IMG/VR virus record: IMGVR_UViG_3300021138_000187 | Coordinates: 1 to 22,915 of that record | Direction: 5' to 3' (one strand) | DNA: 22,915 nucleotides | Source: a virus | Shown: positions 6,927 to 13,824 of the stretch, one piece after another | Numbering within the stretch: the stretch's first letter is position 1 | Layout of the letters: each line of letters starts with the position of its first letter | Made by a program: the position numbers and the translations under genes | Notes under the pieces: generated by a model | The model's database searches: none | The model's input: only the letters and a program-made list of their open reading frames with translations | Told to the model about the DNA's origin: nothing

Positions 6927-7589
6927 TTATGATCCCATTAATAAGAGTGGATTTAGGTTAATTAATGTTGCTGTTGTTGGTGTAATTGAAGTATTTATTG
7001 TTGAATTTCCAACAGAAATTGAATTGTTGACTGTTACAATTCCACTTGCCGAGAAATAGGCAACAGTATTATTATTGGCAATAATTCTCAAATCTCTTGC
7101 TGAACCAGTGCCTGCATTCTGTGTTCCAATTGTCAATATATTAGTGTTAGTTTGCCAGTCGAATACTGCTCTTTCATAGTTCGATGCATCAGTATAAGTG
7201 TTATATAGACGAAAAGTCTGAGCAGTTGTTCCAAAACGCTGGGCTAGGATACTGGCAGCATCACGATACAACGACAAATCTGGAGCACCCCAACCAGAAG
7301 CGGAAGACGTCCAATTAAAAGAAAATGTTCCGGGTATTACTATACCACCCGTTCCAATTGCTAAAGTCTGTTGTGTGTTATTCGTAAACCTAACTACAGA
7401 ACCAATAGATGTCAATAAACCATTGAAATATACTTGCCCTGTATTATCAACAGAAAACTTGTTACTTCCACTAACGTTTAAACTGAATAGGTTGGAGCCA
7501 GACACATTTGTTCCATCCAATACCAGACCTCTTTCTGGTAAGAATGGGTTAAAATTGCTTCTTAATCCGTAATCTAATCTAGCAGCCAT
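6927..7589 (-). CDS. Tail-fibre-like protein, tandem paralogue B (220 aa)
   Basis: The N-terminus MAARLDYGLRSNFNPFLPER, then GLVLDGTNVSGSNLF, is nearly the same as in the neighbour at 7605-8507. This suggests a shared attachment domain. The middle is a variable beta region. Residues ~125-170 carry FRLYNTYTDASNYERAVFDW and ILTIGTQNAGTGSARDL, a motif frequent in aquatic phage fibres. The end, ISVGNSTINTSITPTTATLIN, contains the shaft repeat shared with many proteins here. AAGGA precedes ATG 7589. A TATAAATA box lies 35 nt upstream, inside the tail of the paralogous gene. Probably arose by tandem duplication followed by divergence of the central part. Confidence 0.75.
   Translation of the reverse strand: MAARLDYGLRSNFNPFLPERGLVLDGTNVSGSNLFSLNVSGSNKFSVDNTGQVYFNGLLTSIGSVVRFTNNTQQTLAIGTGGIVIPGTFSFNWTSSASGWGAPDLSLYRDAASILAQRFGTTAQTFRLYNTYTDASNYERAVFDWQTNTNILTIGTQNAGTGSARDLRIIANNNTVAYFSASGIVTVNNSISVGNSTINTSITPTTATLINLNPLLLMGS
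7516..7553. repeat. 38-bp perfect direct repeat, copy 1 (contains hairpin 7521-7540)
   Basis: Bases 7516-7553 are identical to 8434-8471. They encode the conserved FNPFLPERGLVLDG segment near the start of the two tandem fibre genes. Within it, 7521-7540 is a 7-bp perfect inverted repeat (TACCAGA / TCTGGTA) around a 6-nt loop. Surrounding bases are similar but diverged, so this is the best conserved core of the duplication. Confidence 0.85.
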
Positions 7590-7604
7590 ATTTGATCCTT
7601 GGCA

Positions 7605-8507
7605 TTAAGCGGCAGTTAATGCCATATTTATAAGTGAAATAGTAGTTGGTGAAATAGTCGTTCCAATCGTAGGGGTGCCTACAGATACACCTGTTGTAGC
7701 ATATATGTTTGATGGGCGATTATTGGTCGCACCACCAATCTGTACTGCACCATCAACGTAAGCTAAAAAATTGCCCGCCGCATCAATATTCCATGTGGGT
7801 GTCGCACCTTTAAAAAATCTGATTGTTCCATCATAATAAAGATTGATTGAGCCAAAGCTTCCAGATGTAAAACCAAATGTTGCGTAACCAGTAGAACCGG
7901 GAGTTGCGCCACCAAATGAACTTCCCCCTGAGATGAAGTTAATGGCTCTTGCTGAACCAGTACCAGCATTCTCAGTACCGATTCTTATAACGTTAGCAGT
8001 CGTCTGCCAGTCAAAAACACCACGTTCATAATTTGATGCATCAGTATATGTGTTGTAAACTTGGAATGATTGAGATGTTGATCCATTTAATATGCCAACA
8101 AATTTATTGCCTGATGTGCTAAGTGAAATATTATCATTTTGTGAAGATATAGTTACCCAAGAAAATCCAACACTACCAGAACCACCAATAGTTATTCCGA
8201 AATTTCCGGAAGTGATAAAGGATGAAGAACCTGTATGACCTAATTGAAGACTTTGACTGCCTCCACTGCCTATAACAACATCAGCGCCTCCGCTACCAGT
8301 TGTAACATACAATGCGGGTCTATTAACAACTCCATTCAAATTAATCGTCGTAGTACCAAATTTATCAACTGTAAAATAGTTCAGACCGTTTCTTTGTATG
8401 TTGAATAGATTGCTTGCAGACACATTCGTACCGTCCAATACCAGACCTCTTTCTGGTAAGAATGGGTTAAAGTTACCTCTAATTCCGTAGTCTAGCTTTG
8501 CAACCAT
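7605..8507 (-). CDS. Tail-fibre-like protein, tandem paralogue A (300 aa)
   Basis: Residues 1-35 (MVAKLDYGIRGNFNPFLPER, then GLVLDGTNVSASNLF) match the paralogue at 6927-7589. The central ~100 residues are a Gly/Ser-rich region (TGSGGADVVIGSGG, GHTGSSSFITSGNFG) absent from the paralogue. The shared motif FQVYNTYTDASNYERGVFDW and IRIGTENAGTGSARAI follows. The C-terminal end is SVGTPTIGTTISPTTISLIN, the same terminal module as paralogue B. AAAGG is placed 6 nt before ATG 8507, just after the stop of the 54-codon gene. The shared ends with a different middle suggest modular exchange in a fibre or tail-tip protein. Confidence 0.75.
   Translation of the reverse strand: MVAKLDYGIRGNFNPFLPERGLVLDGTNVSASNLFNIQRNGLNYFTVDKFGTTTINLNGVVNRPALYVTTGSGGADVVIGSGGSQSLQLGHTGSSSFITSGNFGITIGGSGSVGFSWVTISSQNDNISLSTSGNKFVGILNGSTSQSFQVYNTYTDASNYERGVFDWQTTANVIRIGTENAGTGSARAINFISGGSSFGGATPGSTGYATFGFTSGSFGSINLYYDGTIRFFKGATPTWNIDAAGNFLAYVDGAVQIGGATNNRPSNIYATTGVSVGTPTIGTTISPTTISLINMALTAA
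7625..7632 (-). promoter_or_regulatory. T4-type late promoter-like box (TATAAATA)
   Basis: An exact TATAAATA on the minus strand sits in the last codons of the fibre gene at 7605-8507, 35 nt before the ATG of the paralogue at 7589. The spacing is like that of T4 late promoters. Because it overlaps coding sequence (ATA AAT codons) and such octamers occur by chance in AT-rich DNA, the call is tentative. Confidence 0.4.
8434..8471. repeat. 38-bp perfect direct repeat, copy 2 (contains hairpin 8439-8458)
   Basis: Identical to 7516-7553 and at the equivalent codons of the upstream paralogous fibre gene. The repeats start 918 bp apart, so recombination between them would fuse the head of one fibre to the body of the other. 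The 7-bp stem, 6-nt loop hairpin is retained in both copies. Confidence 0.85.
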
Positions 8508-8516
8508 TTATTACCT

Positions 8517-8681
8517 TTAACTTGGTTTTGGTTCTGTATCGGTTTCTTTTGCAGCATCTTCAAGCTTCTTGACAAGATGTAGAGCCGCTTCTGCCGCTTG
8601 TAGTCCTGCTGACTTGACAGCAACATCAATAAGGTTCATCAGTACCTGAGCTTCTTGCTCTGTGTAAGTAACTGTAATCAT
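8517..8681 (-). CDS. Small conserved phage protein (54 aa)
   Basis: A 54-codon gene starts at ATG 8681 with a strong AAGGAG Shine-Dalgarno seven to eight nt upstream, and ends in TAA at 8519-8517, just before the fibre gene at 8507. The protein begins MITVTYTEQEAQVLMNLIDV and continues AVKSAGLQAAEAALHLVKKL, ending in an acidic/proline tail (KETDTEPKPS). It is predicted to be mostly helical and soluble. Short proteins with an LLxLIDxAVKxxGLxxAExA pattern recur beside phage tail and fibre genes; I know no function. Its G+C is higher than that of its fibre neighbours. Confidence 0.75.
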   Translation of the reverse strand: MITVTYTEQEAQVLMNLIDVAVKSAGLQAAEAALHLVKKLEDAAKETDTEPKPS

Positions 8682-8699
8682 ATATTTCACTCCTTAATA

Positions 8700-8918
8700 T
8701 TAAACTTTATATTGGTTAGCATAACTCTGTGAAGCCATCTCCATGACAAACTGCACATAGTCATTATCAGTATTTAGGATAGCCGGATTAGGAATCATTG
8801 TTCCGGGGTTATTCGGATCATCAATTTCCTCTGATAATACTGAATTATAAGCATTTCTGGCAGCAGTGATTCCTGCTAATTTATTTTCATCAGTAATTGT
8901 AATGGTAAAGTCTGTCAT
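8700..8918 (-). CDS. Small conserved phage protein (72 aa)
   Basis: The protein starts MTDFTITITDENKLAGITAA and ends DYVQFVMEMASQSYANQYKV. The combination TITITD...GITAARxAYN with a C-terminal YVQFVxxxAxxSYANQY is a recurring small-protein family in tail regions of aquatic phages, function unknown to me. A short Asp/Pro/Asn-rich loop in the middle (DDPNNPGTMIPN) separates two likely helical parts. TAGGAG, overlapping the stop codon of the upstream fibre gene, lies just before ATG 8918 and gives a good Shine-Dalgarno. It sits between a fibre gene and the 54-aa gene, suggesting a role in tail or fibre assembly, unproven. Confidence 0.7.
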   Translation of the reverse strand: MTDFTITITDENKLAGITAARNAYNSVLSEEIDDPNNPGTMIPNPAILNTDNDYVQFVMEMASQSYANQYKV

Positions 8919-8927
8919 AATTTACTC

Positions 8928-9704
8928 CTAAAAACCTACAAGAGATAGTTTTGTTATTGGTGAAACGTAAGCAATCGCATTAGTATATGCGATAGCTGCT
9001 GCTCCTAATGAATCATAATTTGCTAAATTAGATTGTAACTGTGCATTAGAAACAACATTAACCGCTGCTACTGATCCAACAAATAATGTGTTATTGGCTG
9101 TTCCTGAATATGATGTAGAATTGATTGTCGAATTGACAGAAGCATTTCCAATAGTTAAATTAGAAGTAATGTTCAATGTATTCATCGCAGTAATGGCTAC
9201 ATTGTAGTAAGCGCCTGAACCAGTACTTAATGATAATGTATTATTATTGCTTTGATATGTGAATGAATTTACGCCAGCAACAGAAGCTATTGAAACGTTT
9301 GTTACACGACCAGTAGCGTCAACAGTAATGATGGGAATTGCTGCGCTGTTACCATAAGTGTTTGCTGTTACGCCAGAATTAGGCAGTAATGTTGCGCTTA
9401 AAGTTCCCGTGTTAATATTTGATGCATTCGAAGCAAAAGCAATAGCATTGGCGTAAGCAACCGATCCACCAGCGCTGTTGCTGTTTATCCAAATACCGTT
9501 TTCGTATGCAAGAACGTCATTATTGGCGGGATTTGCAATAGTAACATCTAATAAATCATTGATAAGTTTAACGCCCGAAGAAATTGTTGGTATATTCTTC
9601 AGTGTGACAGGTTCAGTTGTCTGTATTATGCCTGCAGTGGCGTTTGTGGAAATTTTTATTGTAGTCGGCTTGGCAACTACTACGTTTATGACTGTATTAG
9701 ACAT
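8928..9704 (-). CDS. Tail-fibre-like protein (258 aa)
   Basis: The N-terminal ~45 residues (INVVVAKPTTIKIS, VTLKNIPTISSGVKLINDLLDV) form a short domain that can attach to the tail. PANNDVLAYENGIWINS near residue 60 is a typical phage-fibre linker. The central part contains TGTLSATLLPNSGVTANTYG and ITVDATGRVTNVS, a repeat type seen in many phage side fibres. Shaft repeats ITSNLTIGNASVNSTINSTS follow. The end, YANAIAF / AIAYTNAIAY, looks like a short helical or beta segment. No strong Shine-Dalgarno is visible (AGAAAGAA before ATG 9704). A weak promoter-like ACTAAATA lies at 9728-9735 on the minus strand. Confidence 0.7.
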   Translation of the reverse strand: MSNTVINVVVAKPTTIKISTNATAGIIQTTEPVTLKNIPTISSGVKLINDLLDVTIANPANNDVLAYENGIWINSNSAGGSVAYANAIAFASNASNINTGTLSATLLPNSGVTANTYGNSAAIPIITVDATGRVTNVSIASVAGVNSFTYQSNNNTLSLSTGSGAYYNVAITAMNTLNITSNLTIGNASVNSTINSTSYSGTANNTLFVGSVAAVNVVSNAQLQSNLANYDSLGAAAIAYTNAIAYVSPITKLSLVGF

Positions 9705-9747
9705 TATTCTTTCTATTCTTTAGAGAATATTTAGTAAAGTGTATCAA

Positions 9748-10131
9748 TCACCCTGAAGTATATCCATTCGCCCACCAAGTATTATTAGTGGAGAATATTC
9801 CGGCAGTTACAGAAGGAGTTATTGTAACAATACCCTCGACAACTCTTGAAATTGCATTTGTTGTTGTATCTGTAATATTAACGTCATACACATACCTGCC
9901 AGAATATAAATTCGCTGTTATATAAGCATCCATTTCAAGAGTTATAGTTCCGGCAGTTGTGTTTATAGTTGTATTGAATGGGACATACGTTTGTGAAGTA
10001 TACCACTTTTTCAAAACAGAATTGGCTGTGAACCCAACAAGATCTAACGGATCGCCATTTTGATCCGTTAAATTAAGAGTCGCATTGAACGTTGCGCCTT
10101 GGTCAATTACTAGATTTGCTTTTGTTGCCAT
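9748..10131 (-). CDS. Conserved phage protein with beta-sandwich features (127 aa)
   Basis: The head, TKANLVIDQGATFNATLNLT, is followed by DQNGDPLDLVGFTANSVLKK and SGRYVYDVNITD...RVVEGIVTITP. This order is that of a small immunoglobulin-like protein family found widely in tail regions of aquatic phages, generally annotated as hypothetical or structural. It is likely a baseplate or tail accessory. Its ATG overlaps the TAA of the preceding fibre gene by one base (TAATG), implying coupled translation. It ends in TGA at 9750-9748, one of the three TGA stops in the window. Confidence 0.7.
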   Translation of the reverse strand: MATKANLVIDQGATFNATLNLTDQNGDPLDLVGFTANSVLKKWYTSQTYVPFNTTINTTAGTITLEMDAYITANLYSGRYVYDVNITDTTTNAISRVVEGIVTITPSVTAGIFSTNNTWWANGYTSG

Positions 10132-10868
10132 TATACTATTACCCTGGCAAATTTAACTGTGGTATTTGAAGAAATTGGCGTAAAATATAACAGAACATTA
10201 GTTCCGCTTGTTAATGTGGAAAAAACACCAACATAAGAATTAGAAGTATACGAGGCATATTCTGTGATGAACGCCGTAGTTGTATTATGAACAATCATTA
10301 TTTTAGAACCATAATGATTGTTTGAATTATTGTCGTTCACGGAAAGAAGGTATTCCGCGGAATTGTAAGTTGCCATTGGCCAGGAATCAATCAAAGCTGT
10401 TCCAACGCCTGTTGTAGTTATTTGGACATTGGATATACTTGTTTGTAAAATAACTGGCGCATAAGTTCCATTAGCATTGAGGAAATATTGGCCGTTGGAT
10501 ACTTGAGAGGCTGTGGGTATTTTTAAACTTAAATTCGCAGTAGAGTTCGCAAACGAAATAGAAGTTGTATTGATTGTGGCGTTTGTTGTTGAATTTCCAA
10601 GAAATATCGAATTAGTATTAATAGAAACATTTGATACAGAGTTACCTATCGTTATTGTATTACCGATAGATATAGAATTTACCACAGATATATTATTAGT
10701 AACAACTGAATTTGAATAAACGTTACCAGTTACCGAAGCATCTCCGACCGCAGCATTCGAACCAACAGTTACAATCGAATTTGATACAGCAGATGCAAGT
10801 TGGTTAACTGTTGTTAACAGTTTTTGAAATGTGTCCGTTGTTGCGACGTTGCCTATAAGAATTGTCAT
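10131..10868 (-). CDS. Fibre-like virion protein (245 aa)
   Basis: The N-terminal ~30 residues look like a coiled, helical attachment region (TFQKLLTTVNQLASAVSN). Residues ~35-115 are the Asn/Ser/Thr shaft repeat (SISIGNTITIGNSVSNVSIN, IFLGNSTTNATINTTSI). SNGQYFLNANGTYAPV is a common linker. The C-terminal ~100 residues form a domain I recognise from many marine T4-like phage virion proteins: LIDSWPMATYNSAEYLLSV, KIMIVHNTTTAFITEYASY, LYFTPISSNTTVKFARVIV. Possible Shine-Dalgarno AAAGAGA lies in the end of the 70-codon gene 6 nt upstream. Role: short tail fibre or baseplate-associated fibre, inferred. Confidence 0.75.
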   Translation of the reverse strand: MTILIGNVATTDTFQKLLTTVNQLASAVSNSIVTVGSNAAVGDASVTGNVYSNSVVTNNISVVNSISIGNTITIGNSVSNVSINTNSIFLGNSTTNATINTTSISFANSTANLSLKIPTASQVSNGQYFLNANGTYAPVILQTSISNVQITTTGVGTALIDSWPMATYNSAEYLLSVNDNNSNNHYGSKIMIVHNTTTAFITEYASYTSNSYVGVFSTLTSGTNVLLYFTPISSNTTVKFARVIV

Positions 10869-10874
10869 TTATTT

Positions 10875-11087
10875 TTATCTCTTTAATAGTTGTTGTAACA
10901 TATTCTTAATTTCTTTGACATCATTTTCCACTCTATTTAATCTTTCATCATTTAAAGCGGCTTTCTGTGCATTTTGTTTTTGCTTTTTATAGGCAATCAA
11001 TTTAGCATTATCCACATTTAAAATCGCTCCGGACCTTGGATCTTTAACGAGTCCTTCTACATCTGTCTTTATGTATTTATTACTCAT
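10875..11087 (-). CDS. Small coiled-coil phage protein (70 aa)
   Basis: I chose ATG 11087 (MSNKYIKTDVEGLVKDPRSG) rather than the longer frame from TTG 11123. The short form begins one base after the TAA of the giant gene at 11089, and the longer form would overlap that gene by 35 nt with no Shine-Dalgarno. The sequence VKDPRSGAILNVDNAKLIAY followed by a Lys/Gln-rich helix and NRVENDVKEIKNMLQQLLKR at the end suggests a coiled coil. Similar small proteins with a 'DxxTGAxLN' start and helical tail occur in structural regions of marine T4-like phages; the function is unknown to me. It may be a fibre chaperone or connector, speculative. Translation is likely coupled to the upstream gene. Confidence 0.7.
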   Translation of the reverse strand: MSNKYIKTDVEGLVKDPRSGAILNVDNAKLIAYKKQKQNAQKAALNDERLNRVENDVKEIKNMLQQLLKR

Positions 11088-11088
11088 T

Positions 11089-13803
11089 TTATAACTGTAA
11101 GGCCAGAGCTTGTAAACTATCAACCAATGGAACTTTAGAACTATCCTGTGCTTGTAAGATAACCTTTATCTGAAACTGCTTGAACAGGGTATACAAAGAA
11201 CCTCCAGCATTTTGATATGTTAATCCTTGTGGAGTTACCAAGTAAGCAGTAGTTCCTGTATTAGAATCCGACCAAGAAGTTCCGACAGTCAAATAAGTTG
11301 CGTTCGCAATTGAGACAACAACTTGTTCATCATTATCAATACCAATGATATTTCCTGGCATTAACTGACCAGTAAAATTAGTTCCGCTACCAGTAATAAT
11401 ATTACTTGTATTTGATACAGTAACTGTGCCAGTTAAAGCTGTGTTACTTGAAGTAGACATATAAGCAGTAGTTGGAGGAACTACAACGTAATAAGCATTA
11501 CTCGAGTAATTGCCATTAAATGGAGCATTAAGAGTTAATGATGTCGTATTGGCAATCGAAACAATTTGTCTTGCTGTTTCACCAAATGACGAATTAGCCA
11601 TCATATTAATGAAATTGCCTACTTGATTTTCTTGTCCAAATAAAGTATTAACACCAGTAATTGTTGTATTTGTATTGCTAGCAGTAATAAATCCTGATGT
11701 TGGAACTAAGTTATAATATCCATAAGTAGAATATGTAAATTCTCTAACATCATATGGATTGCTTGGATCACAAAATACGCTATCGCCTTGATTAAACATA
11801 GGAGTCCAAGTTTTTATGGACATTGGATCTGTATCTTGACCATTCAAGAATTTTACATAAACTTTGATGTCAGTACCTGGGGGTCTGTGAGCTGATAAGA
11901 TAATTTGAAGATCTTCAGAATCTTGTCCAGCAGCCAAGGTTACAATTTGTGAAATATATTTCGTTCTTGATGGACCGTTGTTGAAAAATTCATTATAAGA
12001 AATTTGTGGCCAGTCGACAAGGTTTCTTATGATTAGCGTATTATTTTTAACAGTATCAATCAATGGCGAAATAAACTGAGAATCAGTAGTCAGGCGCGCA
12101 TGAATAGTCATAGAATTATTGCCGCCGATATTAGTAACTTCGTTCGTGCGACTCAAAACTACTCTTTCTTGATCATAAAATTCTGTTTCCAATCCTGTTT
12201 GAATTGGGAATGTATTTGAATCATAAGAATATGTATTATTTACACCCGTATAATCGTAATTTACGGAAGTTCCGGATGGTGTAATATAAGAAAATTGGCC
12301 AACAATATCATTAAGAACTGGATTGTATAAAGCGGCAACGTTGGCATATGCCACTAAAGTAGAAGTGTTAACAAACGAAGAATTTGATAATGCATTCGCA
12401 GCCAATGCAGAATTAGCAAATCTATGTACTTGAAGAAACGTAGTTGTTCCGAAATTTCCAGTTGAGTTATCAACGTAAAACAATCCCTTAACGCTATCAT
12501 AGTATTTCAACACACCGTTAATACTGGTATTAACTGTATTTGGTGTTGAATTTGAAGCTGAAAATACAGTATCTCCTGGCAAAACAGTGGAAGATAAGTT
12601 ACTGTAACCAATTCCATAAACGGAAAGATAATCAACATTGTGGTTATTAAAATAAACGTCGCCAATACCAGAAGAAAATTTAGCAACATTTAAATTGAAC
12701 TTAATATATTCAGTTTGCAAAGCTGTCCATTCATTCATGGTAGAACCATAAAATGCAGTTCCTACTATAGGTTGGCTGTAAACTTGGACTCCAGTCGTAA
12801 TGTCAATATCGCCAAGATTCGCGCTGTAAACTTGAATATCTGGGTCATTATTATCGGGCTTAACAATAAATGCATATTCTGTGCCATTGTTAAGAAATAC
12901 TGGCGATTCAAAAGTAAATCTTGTGGCTACGTTTGCGGTAGAACTAGTCGTAATTTCATTGTAGTTTAGGTGCACCGTGGAAAACGGCAAAATAGATGAA
13001 CCATCCGGGTAACCATTGTTTATTTCACAAAGGTAAACAGTAACACCATTGTTGCTGATCAAAGATCCCTGTTTAAAGAAAAGATCAAGAGAAATTGCAA
13101 AAACACCGGCTGAATTATCAGGAGTATTAATTGTCAATCCTTGCGCGATTGGTTCATAATAATATGAAAGATTAACGATGTCAGGAATTGTTGTTACGTG
13201 TACATTAGTAGTAGTTGTTGATACTGTATTAACAACTGGAACAACTGATAAAATTGGGTTAACTGTTGTTAAAGTAACTACTTGTTTTGTCACACTTAGA
13301 TTTGAAGCAGTATACGAAGCTGAGGCGGAAGTCGTGATTGCGTCATTGCCTTGAGATAAACTAGTTACGTCAGCAAGTTCTATTACGTGATCGCCAGTCT
13401 GAAAAACGCCTGCAGGAACGTTGAATTGACCAGCGACATGTCCTTGTGAGTCGGTAACAATTGGAGTTCCCCAAGTTCCGGTCAGCTGAACTGTATTTGC
13501 AGTGGAAGTATCCAAACTAATTGAATTGTTGCCAGAACCTCCGCTCTGTAAAGCGGGAATAACACCAGGAGCGCAATATTGATCTACCAAAATACTATTG
13601 AAAAAAACGTGAATTATTTGATTTGGTCTCATGTTATAAGCATAGAAACCAATAACTGTGGGCGCCATGTATGGCTGTAGAGAAACGTCAGTGACGAAAT
13701 TGCCAACCGTAACTGTATTAGACTGAGTTTGAACTTGAAGCTGTAAACCCTGACTAGTAGAAGTTGTTGTTGTAGAAGTTGTTGTCGTATTAGTTGCTGC
13801 CAA
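11089..13803 (-). CDS. Giant virion structural protein, second component (904 aa), TTG start
   Basis: The start is TTG 13803 with AGGAGA placed 7 nt upstream, the best Shine-Dalgarno of the large genes here. The protein opens with a Thr/Ser tract (residues ~4-17). VGNFVTDVSLQPYMAPTVIG and a following NMRPNQIIHVFFN (residues ~33-70) match the C-terminal half of giant cyanophage-type virion proteins. At ~545-690 come VVLSRTNEVTNIGGNNSMTI and NPYDVREFTYS, also conserved there. Two tandem ~65-residue modules of type TGxxTxF...G (at ~700 and ~790) follow, and the C-terminus reads FKQFQIKVILQAQDSSKVPL. It follows the 1290-residue gene by 21 nt. In related phages I recall these segments as one polypeptide with the DUF4815 part. 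Likely a baseplate or tail-periphery protein. Confidence 0.7.
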   Translation of the reverse strand: MAATNTTTTSTTTTSTSQGLQLQVQTQSNTVTVGNFVTDVSLQPYMAPTVIGFYAYNMRPNQIIHVFFNSILVDQYCAPGVIPALQSGGSGNNSISLDTSTANTVQLTGTWGTPIVTDSQGHVAGQFNVPAGVFQTGDHVIELADVTSLSQGNDAITTSASASYTASNLSVTKQVVTLTTVNPILSVVPVVNTVSTTTTNVHVTTIPDIVNLSYYYEPIAQGLTINTPDNSAGVFAISLDLFFKQGSLISNNGVTVYLCEINNGYPDGSSILPFSTVHLNYNEITTSSTANVATRFTFESPVFLNNGTEYAFIVKPDNNDPDIQVYSANLGDIDITTGVQVYSQPIVGTAFYGSTMNEWTALQTEYIKFNLNVAKFSSGIGDVYFNNHNVDYLSVYGIGYSNLSSTVLPGDTVFSASNSTPNTVNTSINGVLKYYDSVKGLFYVDNSTGNFGTTTFLQVHRFANSALAANALSNSSFVNTSTLVAYANVAALYNPVLNDIVGQFSYITPSGTSVNYDYTGVNNTYSYDSNTFPIQTGLETEFYDQERVVLSRTNEVTNIGGNNSMTIHARLTTDSQFISPLIDTVKNNTLIIRNLVDWPQISYNEFFNNGPSRTKYISQIVTLAAGQDSEDLQIILSAHRPPGTDIKVYVKFLNGQDTDPMSIKTWTPMFNQGDSVFCDPSNPYDVREFTYSTYGYYNLVPTSGFITASNTNTTITGVNTLFGQENQVGNFINMMANSSFGETARQIVSIANTTSLTLNAPFNGNYSSNAYYVVVPPTTAYMSTSSNTALTGTVTVSNTSNIITGSGTNFTGQLMPGNIIGIDNDEQVVVSIANATYLTVGTSWSDSNTGTTAYLVTPQGLTYQNAGGSLYTLFKQFQIKVILQAQDSSKVPLVDSLQALALQL

Positions 13804-13824
13804 GTTTGTCTCCTGAACAAAAAA

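Noticed and set aside
8974-8993. 7-bp inverted repeat near the 3' end of the fibre at 8928-9704
   Set aside because: It arises from the repeated peptide AIAYTNAIAY, is weak and AT-rich, and is not followed by a T run, so neither terminator nor regulatory function is supported.
9728-9735. ACTAAATA as a late promoter for the fibre at 9704
   Set aside because: Only six of eight positions match TATAAATA. In DNA this rich in A and T, such matches are frequent.
1-10868. Diversity-generating retroelement acting on the fibre tips
   Set aside because: I see no reverse transcriptase gene and no template/variable repeat pair with adenine-specific differences. The repeats that exist are protein-shaft repeats and one perfect 38-bp duplicate.
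11088-11123. Longer start (TTG 11123) for the small coiled-coil gene
   Set aside because: It would overlap the 904-residue gene by 35 nt with no Shine-Dalgarno, whereas ATG 11087 sits directly after the upstream stop.
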